Source: Bradyrhizobium hipponense (GTDB lineage: Bacteria; Pseudomonadota; Alphaproteobacteria; Rhizobiales; Xanthobacteraceae). Taken from it: 64,000 nt of DNA. The stretch is from assembly GCF_008123965.1 (NCBI RefSeq), contig NZ_VSTH01000103.1, positions 78,706-142,705 of the forward strand, in the 5' to 3' direction. The translations under genes were made by a program, and so were the position numbers. The notes below the pieces were generated by a model. The model ran no database searches. It saw nothing but the letters and a program-made list of their open reading frames with translations, and was not told the origin of the DNA. Positions 17,892-27,348 of this stretch are shown here, piece after piece. Within the stretch, counting starts at the first letter, position 1, and each line of letters starts with the position of its first letter.

Positions 17892-17906
17892 TTAAGAGTG
17901 CGTTAA
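17892..17906. promoter_or_regulatory. CtrA-type box between pepF and the sigma-54 response regulator
   Basis: TTAA-GAGTGCG-TTAA matches the CtrA consensus TTAA-N7-TTAA exactly. It lies 60 bases before the regulator start and 54 bases before the pepF start, so it could control either. CtrA binding is inferred from the motif only. Confidence 0.4.
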
Positions 17907-17965
17907 TCGGCTTCGGCCAGAGTGCCCCGATTCGAGACAGATAGTAGTAGCGTGCGGGGAACACC

Positions 17966-19462
17966 ATGGCTGCCAGTATTTTGATCGCCGATGACGACGC
18001 TGTGGCCCGCCGGCTGGTCGAGAACATGGTGCAGAAATGCGGCTATGAGACGGTCGTCGTGGACTCCGGCGATGCCGCGATTGCCATCCTCACCGCCCCC
18101 GACGCGCCCGCCATCGATGCCATGGTGCTCGATCTGGTGATGCCCGGCCTCGACGGCATGGGCGTGCTGGCGAAGATCCGCGAAGCCGGACTGACCATTC
18201 CGGTGATCGTGCAGACCGCCCATGGCGGCATCGATAACGTGATCTCGGCGATGCGCGCGGGTGCCGCCGATTTCGTGGTCAAGCCGGTCGGCATGGAGCG
18301 GCTCCAGGTGTCGCTCCGCAATGCGCTTAACGCCTCCGCGCTCAAGGGTGAATTGCAGCGCATCCGTCACAGCCGCGAGGGACGGCTGACCTTCTCCGAC
18401 ATTGTCACGCGCGCCGAGGCGATGGCGAGCGTGATGCGTACCGCGCAGAAGGCGGCGGGCTCGTCGATACCGGTGCTGATCGAGGGCGAGTCCGGCGTCG
18501 GCAAGGAAATGTTCGCGCGCGCCATCCATGGCAGCGGCGAGCGCAAGGCAAAGCCGTTCGTTGCGGTCAATTGCGGCGCGATTCCCGACAACCTCGTCGA
18601 GTCGATCCTGTTCGGCCACGAGAAAGGTGCCTTCACCGGCGCCACCGAACGGCACATGGGCAAGTTCGTCGAAGCCCATGGCGGCACGCTGTTTCTGGAC
18701 GAGGTCAGCGAGCTGCCCCTGACCGCGCAGGTCAAGCTGCTCCGCGCGCTCCAGGAGGGCGCGGTGGAGGCGGTCGGCGGCCGCAAGCCCGTCAAGGTCG
18801 ATGTCCGCATCATCTCGGCAACCAACCGCAAGCTTTTGGAGCGGGTGAAGCAGGGCCATTTCCGCGAGGATCTGTTTTATCGTCTGCACGTGCTGCCGAT
18901 GACGATTCCCTCGCTGCGGGCCCGCCGCGAGGACATTCCGCATCTCCTGCGGCATTTCCTGGCGCGCTTTGCCGCCGAAGAAAACCGCGCCATCGCAGGC
19001 ATCAGCGGCGAGGCGGTGGCGCATCTTTCGCAGCTCGAATGGCCGGGCAATATCCGCCAGCTCGAAAACGCGGTCTACCGCGCGGTGGTGATGAGCGACG
19101 GCGACCAGCTCGGCCTCGACGATTTTCCGCTGCTCGCCTCGCATCAGCACGTGGCAACCGAGATTCCGACCGCGCCGCTGATGCTCGAGCCGATTGCGGC
19201 GCCCTCGCTGGTCTCGGGTAATGAAATACCGATTGCACCCCTACCCTCGGCAGGAACCCTGGCCATGCTGACCGCGACCGGCGATGTCCGTCCGCTGGAG
19301 GAGATGGAGAACGAGATCATCCGCTTTGCGATCTCGCATTACCGCGGACAGATGTCGGAGGTCGCCCGCCGCCTCAAAATCGGCCGGTCCACGCTCTACC
19401 GAAAACTCGATGAAGCCAGCGTGCCCGGACATGGCGGCAAAAGCGGCGAGGAGACGCACTGA
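17966..19462 (+). CDS. Sigma-54-dependent response regulator (NtrC family)
   Basis: 498 residues. Receiver domain 1-120 with acidic pocket D9-D11, phospho-acceptor Asp56 (VLDLVMPG), Thr84 and Lys106. AAA+ domain about 145-385 with Walker A GESGVGKE (174-181), the sigma-54 contact loop GAFTGA (221-226), and FLDEV as Walker B. C-terminal Fis-type helix-turn-helix about 450-490 (MSEVARRLKIGRSTLYRKL). It should activate RpoN promoters when phosphorylated. No sensor kinase lies beside it, so the partner is elsewhere. Between AAA+ and HTH is a Pro/Ala-rich linker. Confidence 0.93.
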   Translation: MAASILIADDDAVARRLVENMVQKCGYETVVVDSGDAAIAILTAPDAPAIDAMVLDLVMPGLDGMGVLAKIREAGLTIPVIVQTAHGGIDNVISAMRAGAADFVVKPVGMERLQVSLRNALNASALKGELQRIRHSREGRLTFSDIVTRAEAMASVMRTAQKAAGSSIPVLIEGESGVGKEMFARAIHGSGERKAKPFVAVNCGAIPDNLVESILFGHEKGAFTGATERHMGKFVEAHGGTLFLDEVSELPLTAQVKLLRALQEGAVEAVGGRKPVKVDVRIISATNRKLLERVKQGHFREDLFYRLHVLPMTIPSLRARREDIPHLLRHFLARFAAEENRAIAGISGEAVAHLSQLEWPGNIRQLENAVYRAVVMSDGDQLGLDDFPLLASHQHVATEIPTAPLMLEPIAAPSLVSGNEIPIAPLPSAGTLAMLTATGDVRPLEEMENEIIRFAISHYRGQMSEVARRLKIGRSTLYRKLDEASVPGHGGKSGEETH

Positions 19463-19808
19463 GCCGCGTTGCCAACGGCCGACCGCCCGATCGCGCGATG
19501 TCGCCTTAAACCCTTCGCATGACGAAAGAATTCGACTGCGATTCGAACCGTGACCTGGAAGTGACAGACAAAGGGAAAAGCGCGTGGCAGAAGCGCACTA
19601 TCCGTTGCAAAGGGGCTTCCTTGAAGTCAGTTTGTCGTGAGTTGTCCCGGGTAACGCTGGCTGCAAAAACGGGGCCTGTATATCGTCTGCGTAAGAATCG
19701 TTGCGTGCAGGCGTGCAACTTGCGAGAGGCCGGCGCGGTTTAGCCGAAGCTGAAAAGACATAACAAAGCCGTTCCACCAGGGGCGGTTCACCCAAGGGGT
19801 GTGACACA
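19463..19808. other. Intergenic region between the response regulator and the L,D-transpeptidase gene
   Basis: 346 bases. A 74-codon frame at 19519-19743 exists but has odd composition and no ribosome site, so it is not called. The part nearest the L,D-transpeptidase (19740-19808, GACATAACAAAGCCG... AAGGGGTGTG) probably holds its promoter and ribosome site. Nothing else was recognised. Confidence 0.5.
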
Positions 19809-22022
19809 ATGCGTGACTGTTTGAACCACCGTGCAGGCTTTGACCGCGTCTTGATGGCGGTCGCGGCGACCTTCCTCACGGTGTCGGGCGGCTCAGCCCT
19901 GGCGCAGGATCAGGCGCGCAGCAGCGCCGCCGAGCTCGCGATCGAAGCCGCGATCCCGCGCCCCGAGCCCGCAAACGTCCCGCCCCCGAGCGCAGCCGAT
20001 ATCAAGCTCGACACCACCGCCACGGTTCAGGACTCCGCGAAGGAGCCGGTGAAGGCGGAAGCCGCGCCGACAGCGGACAAGGTCGAGACCAAGCCCTCCG
20101 ACGTCGCGACCACGCCCGCAACCGAAGCGCCGAAGAGCGAAACGGCCAAAACCGAACCTTCAAAGACCGAACCCGCAAAGACGGAATCCGCAAAGTCCGA
20201 GCCCGCCAAAGCTGACACTGCAACGGCGCCGGCCACTCCGGCGGCCCCTGCCGCCGCCACAGCGACCCCGGCGTCTGAACCGCTGAAGGCCGCGAGCAAC
20301 GTTCCCGCCGCCGATCAGCCGGTCGCCGAAAAGCTCAAGGACATCATCAGCGCCAAGACCTCGCGCCATTTCGACCGTAAGAACGAACGCGCCGCCGTCG
20401 AGAAGTTTTATGGTGCCCGCGACTACGCGCCGGTCTGGACACAGGGCGGCAGCCTCACCGCTGCGGCCAAGGGCGTGATCGCCCGGCTGAAGGATGCGGC
20501 CTCCGATGGCCTCAATCCCGCCGACTATCCGGTGCCGGATTTCGCCGCCGCTACGACGCCCGATGCCCTCGCCGATGCCGAGCTGAAGCTCACCGCCAGC
20601 ATGTTCGACTATGCACGCCAGGCCCAGAGCGGCCGCATGCACTGGTCCCAAGTCAGCGCCGACATCCTTTATCCCGAGCATCCGGTCGACCCGAACGACG
20701 TGCTCGCCAAGGTCATGACCGCGAGCGATGCCTCCGCGGCGCTCGACAGCTACAATCCGCCGCACAAGCTCTACAAGGAGCTGAAGGCGAAGCTGGCGCA
20801 GCTGCGCGGCCAGACCGACGGTCCGGCGATCGAGATCGCCGAAGGCCCCGCGCTGAAATACACCCCGGCCCGCGGCAAGAAACAGGCTGAAATCGTCGTG
20901 GAAGATCCGCGCGTGCCGCAGCTTCGCGCCAAGCTCGGTATCGCCGAGAATGCCAGCGACACCCGCTATGACGCCACGGTCGCAGAAGCCGTGCGAAAAT
21001 TCCAGGACGGCGTTGAGATCAAGGCGACCGGCATCCTCGACGACAAGACGGTCAAGGCGCTGAACAGCCCCAAGCGCGACAAGCAGATCGACGTTGTGCT
21101 CGTGAATATGGAGCGCTGGCGCTGGCTGCCGCGCGACCTCGGCGTGCCTGCGCTGGGCGACGCCTATGTCATCCTCAACATTCCGGACTATACGCTGAAG
21201 GTAATGCAGCGGGGCCAGCAGGCCTGGACCACCCGCGTCGTCACCGGCAAGCCGGGCCAGCACGCCACGCCGCTCCTCACCGAGACGATGAAGTACATCA
21301 CGGTCAACCCGACCTGGAACGTGCCGCCCTCGATCGTCTACAACGAATATCTGCCGGCGCTTCAGCAGGACCCGACCGTGCTTCAGCGCATGGGCCTCAA
21401 GCTCGAACAGAATCGCGACGGTTCGGTGCACATCTCGCAGCCACCGGGTGAGGCGAACGCCCTCGGCCGCATCCGCTTCAACTTCCCGAACAAGTTCCTG
21501 GTCTATCAGCACGACACGCCGGACAAGAACCTGTTCGCGCGGGACGAGCGCGCCTTCAGCCATGGCTGCATGCGTGTACAGAATCCGGATCAGTACGCGT
21601 CCGTTCTGCTCAACATCGCCATGCCGAACGAGAAGTACACGCCGGAGCGCGTGCGCAGCATGTACGGCAAGAGCGAGATCGACCTGAAATTCCCGACGCC
21701 GATCCCGGTCAACATCACCTACCAGACCGCGTTCGTGGACGATGGCGGCAAGCTGCAATTCCGCAAGGACGTCTATGGCCGCGACGCGACCATGATCAAC
21801 ATCCTGAAGAACGGCCGCGGCAAGGATCTCGAGAACGTCGTAGCTCACTCCCAGCCGAGCTATTCGCGCCCGGCGACGACGCTGCCGTCCGGCGTGGCGA
21901 TAGCAAACAATGGCGGCGGCTCGTCCGGCCTTAACTTTTTCGAGCGGCTGTTCGGGGCGCCGACCCCGCCGCCGGCTCCGATTGGCCGCCGTCCGCAGCA
22001 GCAGCGGGTGTTCACCCGCTGA
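19809..22022 (+). CDS. Periplasmic murein L,D-transpeptidase (YcbB/LdtD-like)
   Basis: 737 residues. Residues 1-33 are a Sec signal peptide (ending SALAQ). Residues 40-170 are Ala/Pro/Lys-rich with short repeats of the type KTEPAKTE. A scaffold region and peptidoglycan-binding domain follow (KTSRHFDRKNERAAVEKFY, then VAEAVRKFQDGVEIKATGILDDKTVKAL). The YkuD catalytic domain lies about 445-620 with SHGCMRVQNP, whose Cys (about 586) is the nucleophile. It forms 3-3 crosslinks in peptidoglycan, which dominate in polar-growing Rhizobiales. The neighbouring DUF882 peptidase gene makes a joint cell-wall role likely. Confidence 0.92.
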   Translation: MRDCLNHRAGFDRVLMAVAATFLTVSGGSALAQDQARSSAAELAIEAAIPRPEPANVPPPSAADIKLDTTATVQDSAKEPVKAEAAPTADKVETKPSDVATTPATEAPKSETAKTEPSKTEPAKTESAKSEPAKADTATAPATPAAPAAATATPASEPLKAASNVPAADQPVAEKLKDIISAKTSRHFDRKNERAAVEKFYGARDYAPVWTQGGSLTAAAKGVIARLKDAASDGLNPADYPVPDFAAATTPDALADAELKLTASMFDYARQAQSGRMHWSQVSADILYPEHPVDPNDVLAKVMTASDASAALDSYNPPHKLYKELKAKLAQLRGQTDGPAIEIAEGPALKYTPARGKKQAEIVVEDPRVPQLRAKLGIAENASDTRYDATVAEAVRKFQDGVEIKATGILDDKTVKALNSPKRDKQIDVVLVNMERWRWLPRDLGVPALGDAYVILNIPDYTLKVMQRGQQAWTTRVVTGKPGQHATPLLTETMKYITVNPTWNVPPSIVYNEYLPALQQDPTVLQRMGLKLEQNRDGSVHISQPPGEANALGRIRFNFPNKFLVYQHDTPDKNLFARDERAFSHGCMRVQNPDQYASVLLNIAMPNEKYTPERVRSMYGKSEIDLKFPTPIPVNITYQTAFVDDGGKLQFRKDVYGRDATMINILKNGRGKDLENVVAHSQPSYSRPATTLPSGVAIANNGGGSSGLNFFERLFGAPTPPPAPIGRRPQQQRVFTR

Positions 22023-22280
22023 GGCCTCTTCTGAAATTCTTCAATCAAAACAGCGACCTCGTCCTCTGGATGCGGTCGCTTAACGTTAACCATTCTCCAC
22101 CCGAACTCGGGCAGCGGGCGTTTTTTCGCCACACTCAACCGGTTAGGTTTGCATTCTGACTTGGTTTGGGGGCGGGAAGGTCAACCTCAAATTAACCTTC
22201 TCGCTTTAACAAAGCGTTCATCCTCTTTCGCGCGCTAACGGGGTTGGCGGGAGAGTCCATTTTGAACGCTGGTCGACTGG

Positions 22281-23885
22281 GTGGGCTCTAACGTGCTGAC
22301 TGGTCTCGCACGCCAATTCGCTGTGCTGTCGTTGTCCCATGCGGGCGTGAAGGCTGGATCGCGGATCGGCCTCGCATCCGTATTGCTGTTTGCTGCGGCG
22401 GGTTCAGTTCACGACGCCGCCGCGCTGAACGAGACCAAGACACTCTCCTTCCACCACACCCATTCCGGCGAAGATCTCACCGTCACCTTCAAGCGCGACG
22501 GGCGCTTCGACGAAGCGGCGCTGAAGCAGCTCAATCATTTCCTGCGCGACTGGCGCACCCAGGACGAGACGGTCATGGACCGTCACCTCTTCGACATCCT
22601 CTGGGAAGTCTATCGCGACGTCGACGGCAAACAGCCGATCCAGATCATCTCCTCCTACCGTTCCCCCGCCACCAACGCCATGCTCCGCCGCCGCTCCTCG
22701 GGCGTCGCGCGCTTCAGCCAGCACATGCTGGGACATGCGATGGACTTCTACATTCCGGGCGTGCCGCTGGAGCAGATCCGCTTCGCCGGCCTGCGGCTGC
22801 AGCGCGGCGGGGTCGGCTTCTATCCGACCTCCGGCTCGCCCTTCGTGCATCTCGACACCGGCAGCATCCGGCACTGGCCGCGCATGACGCATGACCAGCT
22901 CGCCCGCGTCTTCCCGGACGGCCGCACGGTCCATGTCCCGACCGACGGCACGCCGCTGAAGGGCTATGAGTTCGCCAAGGCCGACATCGAGCGGCGCGGC
23001 AATGGCGAGGACGCCGGCAGCAAGCCGAATTTCTTCGCCGCGCTGTTCAAGGGCAAGTTGGCTCCGGCTGCCAGCAGCAGCGACGAGGATGACGAGGGCG
23101 GCCCCGCCGCGGCCGCCAAACCGTCCGCGCCGACCGTGGTCGCAGCCGCAGCCAAGTCCTCCGATCCGGTGCCGACACCGCGCGCCAAGCCGGTCGCCGC
23201 TACGCTCCAGCTCGCCTCGGCGGATGCGCAAACCGTCGCGGCGCCCAAGCCGAAGCCCGTGGCTGACAAGCCGGCTGCCGCCAAGCCGGAGACCCCGGCA
23301 GACATCATCAATGCCCGCGGCTTCTGGGATTTCCCGGCCACGCCGCAGCAGGCAACGCCGGCGCAGGTCGCCGCGCTGAAGGCGCGCCAGGCGCTCGCCG
23401 CCGCCACTGACCCGCAGCCGACCGCAAGCGTATCGTCGTCGGCCTATCAGGCGCTGGCCTACGCACCGGCCTCCGCCTCGCCGGTCGACCGCGCCAACGT
23501 GGTCGCCGCCTCCGCGCCGATCCCGCGCTCCGCCCGCCCCGCGTCCCGCAACCTCGCAGCCGCGACCGAGATCAACACGGTGGTGGGCAAGCGCATCGAC
23601 GGCATGGTCGCAACCGCGACCCGGCTCTCCGCGGCCAAGGGCGAGAGCATCTGGCTCAAGATCGTGATGCTGTCGCCCAGCGCCAGCCGCTCGATGTCGG
23701 TCACGCTGATGGGCGAGCTCGACACGGTGGCGATGCGCGCCTATTTCGTCAAGCCGCAGTCCGTGATCGCGATGGGCTTTGTCGACGATCCGATGCAGGG
23801 CCTATCCTGCGACAGTTTCTCGGGCACCGCGACTGCGAAGCTCGAGACGACGTCCTTCGTCGTGCGCACAGCGGCACTGCGCTGA
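22281..23885 (+). CDS. DUF882/YcbK-type (MepK-like) murein endopeptidase with long Ala/Pro tail
   Basis: 534 residues from GTG at 22281 (a GTG 12 bases downstream is also possible). Residues 20-50 form a signal/anchor. Residues 60-210 match the DUF882 peptidase M15-like domain: RSPATNAMLRRRSSGVARFSQHMLGHAMDFYIPG holds the zinc ligands (SxHxxGxAxD), and FVHLDTGSIRHWPR the third His. E. coli MepK of this family cuts 3-3 crosslinks, the product of L,D-transpeptidases such as the upstream gene. Residues 230-430 are an Ala/Pro/Lys-rich linker, and the last 110 residues (VVGKRIDGMVATATRLSAAKGESIW...) form an extra conserved-looking domain that I do not recognise. Confidence 0.85.
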   Translation: MGSNVLTGLARQFAVLSLSHAGVKAGSRIGLASVLLFAAAGSVHDAAALNETKTLSFHHTHSGEDLTVTFKRDGRFDEAALKQLNHFLRDWRTQDETVMDRHLFDILWEVYRDVDGKQPIQIISSYRSPATNAMLRRRSSGVARFSQHMLGHAMDFYIPGVPLEQIRFAGLRLQRGGVGFYPTSGSPFVHLDTGSIRHWPRMTHDQLARVFPDGRTVHVPTDGTPLKGYEFAKADIERRGNGEDAGSKPNFFAALFKGKLAPAASSSDEDDEGGPAAAAKPSAPTVVAAAAKSSDPVPTPRAKPVAATLQLASADAQTVAAPKPKPVADKPAAAKPETPADIINARGFWDFPATPQQATPAQVAALKARQALAAATDPQPTASVSSSAYQALAYAPASASPVDRANVVAASAPIPRSARPASRNLAAATEINTVVGKRIDGMVATATRLSAAKGESIWLKIVMLSPSASRSMSVTLMGELDTVAMRAYFVKPQSVIAMGFVDDPMQGLSCDSFSGTATAKLETTSFVVRTAALR

Positions 23886-23936
23886 GAGGTCGGGGTCCGC
23901 AAAGCGGTCCCCTGCCTTCTTTCCCAGTCAAATTGA

Positions 23937-25703
23937 TTATGCCGGCAGGCCGGCCCTGATGAGGCCAGCTTCATGGCGCTGGCGGTCGACTTCGCGCTTG
24001 TAGTGCAGGGTTGCAAGATGGGCTGCCACCGAGAATCCTGGTTCGCGCTTCAGAACCTCGGCAGCGTGAGCTCCAGCCGCGACGGCATTGTTCATCTGCG
24101 CGAATGTCGCCGCGAGGAACGCGTGATGGGTATAGTCGGCTCGTGTGATCCTTGAAAAGGCCTCGGCGGCATCGGCGTATTTCTCCGCGCAATAATAAGC
24201 GCGGCCCAGATGGCTCCAGAAGCGCTCGGGATGATAAGGGTTGAGGCGCATCGCTTTCTTGATCCAGTCGATGCCTTCCTCAGGCAGACCGAGCCAGGTC
24301 AGAAGCTCTCCCTGCTGCACGACCACTAGATCGTAATTCGGGTTGAGGGCGAGCGCGCGCTCCTGATGATACGTGGCTCTTTCGTAATCGTGGCGCGTCA
24401 GATTGAGCGCGGCGAGGATCCGGTGCACGTCCGCATCATTGTCATCGAGCGCCAACGCGGTCTCGAGTTCCGAAGCCACCTGTTCAAATGTCGCATCGCG
24501 ATCGGCGCACCAGCCATAGATCCAGCACTGGCCGAGCACGCATGCCTTCCACGCGTGGGCGTGGGCGTAGTTCGGATCCATCGCCAGCGCCCGGTTGAGT
24601 AGCATCTGCGCCTGCGCGTTGTCTTCGCGGGTTGAACGGTGATGCAGGAGCTTTGCCGCCAGCACGCATTCGTAGGCGGCCATGTTATCGGTCGGCTTGC
24701 GCTTGGTGCGGTCGTGCGTTGCTGCTTCCACGCGACCCGGTAGCGTCGCGGCGATTGCGCGGGTCATCTCGTCCTGGATGGCAAAAATATCCTGGAGCTC
24801 GCGGTCGTAGCGTTCGGCCCAGATATGGCGGTCGGTTTCCGCATCGATCAGCTGCACGGTGACGCGGACGCGCCCTCCGGCCTTCCGCACGCTGCCCTCG
24901 ATGACGTAGTCGACTGCGAACTCACGGCCGATGTCCTGGACCTTTACGGCTTTGCCCTTGTAGACGAAGGTCGAGTTGCGGGAGATGACAAGCAGGTCGT
25001 GGAAGCGTGAAAGCTCCGTAATGATGTCTTCAGTAAGACCGTCCGCGAAGAACTCCTGTTCGGGATCGCCACTCATGTTGGCGAACGGCAGCACGGCGAT
25101 GGACGGCTTCTTCGAGATACCCCGTGGCATATCGGCAGCCTTTGCCCCATCGGGCAGGCTTGCAGGCCCCTCCGCCAGCCGAACGCGGAAGACCCGGATC
25201 GGGCGGGCGATGTTTTTGACGTTCTGCTCGCCGAGATCGTCGAATTGAACTCCGTCCAGCCGGTCGCCAACCTGATCGCGCACCGCGCCTGAAACGCAGA
25301 TTCCTCCAGGCTCGGCGAGCGCCTCCAGTCGCGCTGCGACATTGACGCCGTCGCCGAAGATGTCGCCTTGATCGACGATTACATCGCCCAGATTGATGCC
25401 GATGCGGAATTGTATCCATCGCGGCGGCGGGACGTCGGCATTGCGCCGTGCCATGCGGCGCTGAACCTCGGCGGCACATAGCACGGCATCGACGACGCTG
25501 TGGAATTCGGCGAGCATGCCGTCACCCGTCGTCTTGATGATCCGCCCGCGATTTTTGGCAATGGCTGGATCGATGAGCTCGACCCGATGGGTCTTGAGGC
25601 GCGCAAGGGTACCCGCCTCGTCGACCTCCATGAGCCGGCTAAAGCCGACCATGTCAGTCGCGAGAACCGCGGCGAGCCTGCGCTCTGGTCCGGGCACGTC
25701 CAT
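23937..25703 (-). CDS. Class III adenylate/guanylate cyclase with TolB-like and TPR domains
   Basis: 588 residues. N-terminal cyclase domain about 5-175 with the metal-binding Asp in LATDMVGFSRLME and the GRIIKTTGDGMLAEF strand. Then a segment typical of this family (SIAVLPFANMSGDPEQEFFADGLTEDIITELSR, about 207-240), and C-terminal TPR repeats about 370-560. Such proteins are common and often numerous in Bradyrhizobium; they make cAMP in response to cytoplasmic cues sensed by the C-terminal part. No membrane segment is seen. The signal is unknown. Confidence 0.88.
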   Translation of the reverse strand: MDVPGPERRLAAVLATDMVGFSRLMEVDEAGTLARLKTHRVELIDPAIAKNRGRIIKTTGDGMLAEFHSVVDAVLCAAEVQRRMARRNADVPPPRWIQFRIGINLGDVIVDQGDIFGDGVNVAARLEALAEPGGICVSGAVRDQVGDRLDGVQFDDLGEQNVKNIARPIRVFRVRLAEGPASLPDGAKAADMPRGISKKPSIAVLPFANMSGDPEQEFFADGLTEDIITELSRFHDLLVISRNSTFVYKGKAVKVQDIGREFAVDYVIEGSVRKAGGRVRVTVQLIDAETDRHIWAERYDRELQDIFAIQDEMTRAIAATLPGRVEAATHDRTKRKPTDNMAAYECVLAAKLLHHRSTREDNAQAQMLLNRALAMDPNYAHAHAWKACVLGQCWIYGWCADRDATFEQVASELETALALDDNDADVHRILAALNLTRHDYERATYHQERALALNPNYDLVVVQQGELLTWLGLPEEGIDWIKKAMRLNPYHPERFWSHLGRAYYCAEKYADAAEAFSRITRADYTHHAFLAATFAQMNNAVAAGAHAAEVLKREPGFSVAAHLATLHYKREVDRQRHEAGLIRAGLPA

Positions 25704-25788
25704 TGCTCGGTCCTCTCGCCGAGCATTCTAGCAGACCACGAGATTTTGCCCAAGCTTGGTGCGCTGCAACGCCAACCGGCGTGGCGTC

Positions 25789-26061
25789 TCAGATCATCCC
25801 CAGCGCCTGCAGGTAGGTTTCGAGGATCGTCTCGGCTTCGGCGCGCTCGTTGGGATCCTGCTTGCGCATGCGCACGATGGTGCGCAGCGCCTTGACGTCG
25901 TAGCCGTTGCCCTTGCTCTCGGCATAGACGTCGCGGATGTCGTCGGAAATCGCCTTCTTCTCCTCCTCCAGCCGCTCGATGCGCTCGATGATGGATTTGA
26001 GCTGGTCCTTGGCAAATTTCGTCGCGGGCTCGTCGTCGCGGACGGCGGCGGAGGTGGCCAT
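25789..26061 (-). CDS. GapR family DNA-binding protein (DUF2312)
   Basis: 90 residues. The segment FAKDQLKSIIERIERLEEEKKAISDDIRDVYAESKGNGYDVKALR is the signature of DUF2312, whose Caulobacter member GapR encircles overtwisted DNA ahead of forks and transcription complexes. The start is the ATG at 26061 with GGGAG nine bases upstream; the upstream part of the open frame does not fit. Some Rhizobiales carry several copies, so this may be one paralogue. Confidence 0.9.
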   Translation of the reverse strand: MATSAAVRDDEPATKFAKDQLKSIIERIERLEEEKKAISDDIRDVYAESKGNGYDVKALRTIVRMRKQDPNERAEAETILETYLQALGMI

Positions 26062-26281
26062 CTTGGTACTCCCAAATGAAACTGGCAAAACGAGGTGACG
26101 CCGGCATCGTCACCGCGCGTGCTGGTTAGACCCTTAGGGTTGGCGCCCCCCGCATTCAAGGCAGCATCTCGCTCGTCCACAGCGCGCCCACACTTTCGTG
26201 CACCGAGGCAAGAATCCGGTTGTGTTGCGCACGACTCAGAGCTCGCGCGCCGGAAGGAGCGATCTGGACGGTCAGGCGAAT

Positions 26282-26584
26282 TCAGTGACCGGGATGAACC
26301 TTCTTCATCGCCTCGAGCTGCTCGGGCGTGGCCGTGCCCTGGTGTTTCGACTTCCAGGTCTCATAGGGCATGCCGTAGACGGCCTCCCGGCTCTCGTCCT
26401 TGCTCAAGGCGACGCCTTTGGCATCCGCGGCGTCCTTGAGCCAATTGGACAGGCAGTTGCGGCAGAAGCCCGCCAGATTCATCAAATCGATGTTCTGGAC
26501 GTCCGTCCGCGTCCGCAGATGCTCGACCAGGCGCCGGAAGGCCGCCGCCTCGAGCTCCGTTCTGGTTTTGTCGTCGATTGCCAT
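26282..26584 (-). CDS. DUF1244 protein
   Basis: 100 residues, full length for DUF1244. The conserved core RRLVEHLRTRTDVQNIDLMNLAGFCRNCLSNWL contains the paired Cys (CRNC) and is followed by GMPYETWKSKHQGTATPEQL. A small helical cytoplasmic protein widespread in proteobacteria, function unknown; the CxxC suggests metal or redox chemistry. GGGGAAG precedes the ATG. Confidence 0.9.
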   Translation of the reverse strand: MAIDDKTRTELEAAAFRRLVEHLRTRTDVQNIDLMNLAGFCRNCLSNWLKDAADAKGVALSKDESREAVYGMPYETWKSKHQGTATPEQLEAMKKVHPGH

Positions 26585-26754
26585 CGTTCGCTTCCCCGGC
26601 AGTGGCCCGTTGTCTGGCTAAACCCTTACGGGATCAGGTGGGGTCCTGTCACAGATTTTGCCATATCGCGGCGCACAGGGGGTTGAGCCGGCTTGGGCTG
26701 GTTCCGGAGGCCCCTACGCCAAATCGTCAATGATCTGATATAGCTTCCGCGACA

Positions 26755-27348
26755 ATGATCGCCGAATCCCCCCGTTCCCCTGTTCGCCTGCTTGCCCGGT
26801 TCGCCCCGGTGCTGGTGCTTGCCCTGTTCTGCCTCTGGAACGGCCCCGCGTCCGCGGACTTCCGCCTCTGCAACAACACGTCGAGCCGCGTTGGTATTGC
26901 GCTGGGCTACAAAGACGCCGAGGGCTGGACCACTGAGGGCTGGTGGAACATTTCGTCCCGCTCCTGCGAGACGCTGCTGCGGGGAACGCTGGTCGCCCGC
27001 TACTACTACATTTACGCGATCGACTATGACCGCGGCGGCGAGTGGTCGGGCCAGGCCTTCATGTGCTCGCGCGACAAGGAATTCACCATTCGCGGCACCG
27101 AGGATTGCCTGGCACGCGGCTATGACCGCACCGGCTATTTCGAGGTCGATACCGGCGAGCAGCGGGCCTGGACGGTGCAGCTCACCGACGCCAACGAACA
27201 GCCGGCGCAGCAGCGCGTCCCAGGCATGCCCGGCACGGTTGGCCCGGGCGGAGTTCCGGGTTTGCCCAATGGTTCGCCGGGTGGTACGCCCCCGGGCTCG
27301 CCCGGCCTCCCACCGGCCGCTCCGCCCCCGCCTGGAAATAAGCCATGA
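26755..27348 (+). CDS. Secreted DUF1036 protein with Gly/Pro-rich tail
   Basis: 197 residues. Signal peptide 1-35 (ending ASA), then a DUF1036 domain of about 110 residues (DFRLCNNTSSRVGIALGYKDAEGWTTEGWW) with four or more Cys that may pair in the periplasm, and a Gly/Pro-rich tail from about 150. Its stop overlaps the start of pyruvate kinase by four bases (ATGA), so the two are coupled, as I recall in related species. Function unknown. Confidence 0.87.
   Translation: MIAESPRSPVRLLARFAPVLVLALFCLWNGPASADFRLCNNTSSRVGIALGYKDAEGWTTEGWWNISSRSCETLLRGTLVARYYYIYAIDYDRGGEWSGQAFMCSRDKEFTIRGTEDCLARGYDRTGYFEVDTGEQRAWTVQLTDANEQPAQQRVPGMPGTVGPGGVPGLPNGSPGGTPPGSPGLPPAAPPPPGNKP

Noticed and set aside
19519..19743. 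74-codon plus-strand frame before the L,D-transpeptidase gene
   Set aside because: No ribosome site, unusual composition, no domain, and an equally open frame on the other strand.
22028..22130. Possible terminator after the L,D-transpeptidase gene
   Set aside because: Two weak stems (AGCGACC/GGTCGCT with a 14-base loop; CCCGA/TCGGG) without a properly placed T run.
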